7,614 nt of DNA, taken from Acidimicrobiia bacterium (lineage in GTDB: Bacteria; Actinomycetota; Acidimicrobiia; UBA5794; UBA11373). Numbering within the stretch: position 1 is the stretch's first letter; each line of letters begins with the position of its first letter. This document shows positions 6,879 through 7,614 of this stretch, piece after piece. The DNA lies in the NCBI GenBank assembly GCA_025456165.1, contig JALOLI010000055.1, forward strand, positions 1 to 7,614, read 5' to 3'. The translations under genes were made by a program, and so were the position numbers. Below the pieces are notes generated by a model. The model had not been told where the DNA came from and did no database searches. It was given only the letters and a program-made list of their open reading frames with translations.

Positions 6879-6975
6879 AGGTTCGAGGAGGAGGCCACGC
6901 CCGGGGCGCCGGTCCCCGCCCAGGGCGAGGATGGGGGTGAAGGCCGGTGCACCAGCACCGGCCTTCCTCCTTTTC
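6879..6975 (+). ncRNA. Possible small RNA or terminated valS leader
   Basis: The predicted promoter at 6844-6872 and the intrinsic terminator at 6939-6975 together define a transcript of roughly 95 nt. No coding gene lies between them: a short frame from ATG 6931 to TGA 7000-7002 runs straight through the terminator and has no well-placed Shine-Dalgarno. The transcript could be an independent small RNA or the terminated form of the valS leader. I do not recognise a known RNA family. Confidence 0.3.
6939..6975 (+). terminator. Strong intrinsic terminator upstream of valS
   Basis: GAAGGCCGGTGC (6939-6950) pairs perfectly over twelve bases with GCACCGGCCTTC (6955-6966) around a four-base ACCA loop. 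A pyrimidine-rich run, CTCCTTTTC, follows at 6967-6975. This is the clearest terminator in the window. It lies about 40 bp before the valS start and well downstream of clpX, so it may end the clpX transcript, a short RNA, or an attenuated valS leader. Confidence 0.8.
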
Positions 6976-7014
6976 TGCCCCTCTATGATGCCCGCACCAT
7001 GAGCGAAGGGCGCG

Positions 7015-7614
7015 ATGGACCCGGCGTACGACCCGCAGAAGGTCGAAGCGAACTGGTACTCCCGCTGGGAGTCGGCCGGGATCTTCCGGCCTGAGCTGAA
7101 CCCGGGCGGCCCGCCCTACTGCATCGTCATCCCGCCCCCCAACGTCACTGGCTCGCTGCACATGGGCCATGCCCTGAACATGGCCATCCAGGACGCCCTG
7201 ATCCGGCGCAAGCGCATGCAGGGGTACGCCGCCCTCTGGGTCCCCGGAACCGACCACGCCGGCATCGCCACTCAGAACGTGGTGGAGCGGGAGCTGGCCG
7301 GCGAGGGCCTCACCCGGCACCACCTCGGCCGGGAGGCCTTCATCGAGCGAGTCTGGGAGTGGAAGCAGCGTTTTGGAGGGCGGATCCTGGAGCAGATGCG
7401 CCGGCTCGGCTTCTCCTGCGACTGGTCCCGGGAGCGGTTCACGATGGACGAGGGGCTCTCCCGGGCGGTGCGCACCGTGTTCGTGCGCCTCTACGAGGAG
7501 GGGATCATCTACCGGGGCCGGCGGGTGATCAACTGGTGCCCGCGCTGCCACACCGCCCTCAGCGACATCGAGGTGGAGCACGAGGATGTCACCGGCGAAC
7601 TGGTGTACATCGAG
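7015..7614 (+). CDS. valS: Valyl-tRNA synthetase, N-terminal part cut by the right edge
   Basis: ValRS charges tRNA-Val with valine in the cytoplasm. The first 200 codons are present and open to the window edge. The class I nucleotide-binding signature is clear: [14 protein letters not shown] (40-53), in which HMGH is the HIGH motif. The ValS-typical segments [12 protein letters not shown] (76-87) and [18 protein letters not shown] follow. The ATG at 7015 is the only sensible start: an in-frame TGA lies at 7000-7002, and GAAGGG (7005-7010) is placed four bases ahead. The editing domain, the KMSKS motif and the C-terminal coiled coil lie beyond the window. valS after clpX is a usual actinobacterial order, often followed by folC. 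A terminator 40 bp upstream leaves open whether it is transcribed by read-through or controlled by attenuation; the promoter at 6844-6872 could supply it. Confidence 0.96.
   Translation, partial: MDPAYDPQKVEANWYSRWESAGIFRPELNPGGPPYCIVIPPPNVTGSLHMGHALNMAIQDALIRRKRMQGYAALWVPGTDHAGIATQNVVERELAGEGLTRHHLGREAFIERVWEWKQRFGGRILEQMRRLGFSCDWSRERFTMDEGLSRAVRTVFVRLYEEGIIYRGRRVINWCPRCHTALSDIEVEHEDVTGELVYIE

Noticed and set aside
6861..6880. T-box-like AGGGTGG ahead of valS
   Set aside because: The rest of the T-box consensus (ACCGCG) is absent, and the base after TGG is C while tRNA-Val with discriminator A would need U. No Stem I with a specifier loop is visible. The same bases are better explained as the -10 TAGGGT.
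6931..7002. Short leader-peptide frame from ATG 6931 running through the terminator
   Set aside because: The Shine-Dalgarno would abut the ATG, there is no run of Val codons for classic attenuation, and the composition follows the hairpin sequence.
6999..7097. ATG at 6999 as an alternative valS start
   Set aside because: It is in a different frame from the ValS motifs and meets a stop after about 31 codons.

Overview
The window is high-GC DNA with GTG and TTG starts and tRNA genes that do not encode CCA. Its conserved block, tRNAs then tig, clpP, clpX and valS, is the arrangement known from Actinomycetota, so the source is most likely an actinobacterium. The single clpP and the variant PPDK-like protein suggest a deep or uncultured lineage (inference), but the sequence alone does not fix class or genus.

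Left part (1-2883), read on the minus strand. An intact tRNA-Lys(CUU) with a recognisable promoter lies at 2811-2883. Downstream of it is a stretch holding a second, broken copy of the tRNA-Lys 3' end, and each copy is followed by a similar GC hairpin. Next is a 709-residue PPDK-like protein (399-2528). It keeps the ATP-grasp and phosphohistidine domains but has a winged-helix-like and helical C-terminus where canonical PPDK has its PEP/pyruvate barrel. It is followed by a tRNA-Leu(UAG) gene that has lost about 14 nt of its D-arm and anticodon stem. The first 280 bases hold no convincing gene apart from a possible minus-strand start running off the left edge.

Right part (2941-7614), read on the plus strand. 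Four intact tRNAs (Pro-UGG, Gly-UCC, Arg-UCU, His-GUG) run straight into the protein-quality-control genes. Trigger factor catches nascent chains at the ribosome, ClpX unfolds substrates, and ClpP degrades them. tig and clpP overlap by three bases and clpP and clpX are 19 bp apart, so they look like one transcription unit. A 360-bp gap follows with a palindrome, a sigma-A-like promoter and a strong intrinsic terminator. The last 600 bases are the start of valS (valyl-tRNA synthetase), cut by the window edge.

Most of this is ordinary housekeeping sequence. The points worth a second look are the damaged tRNA-Leu, the barrel-less PPDK with its unusual C-terminus, the duplicated tRNA-Lys 3' end, and the promoter-terminator cassette ahead of valS. 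I see no phage, transposon, CRISPR or defence system.
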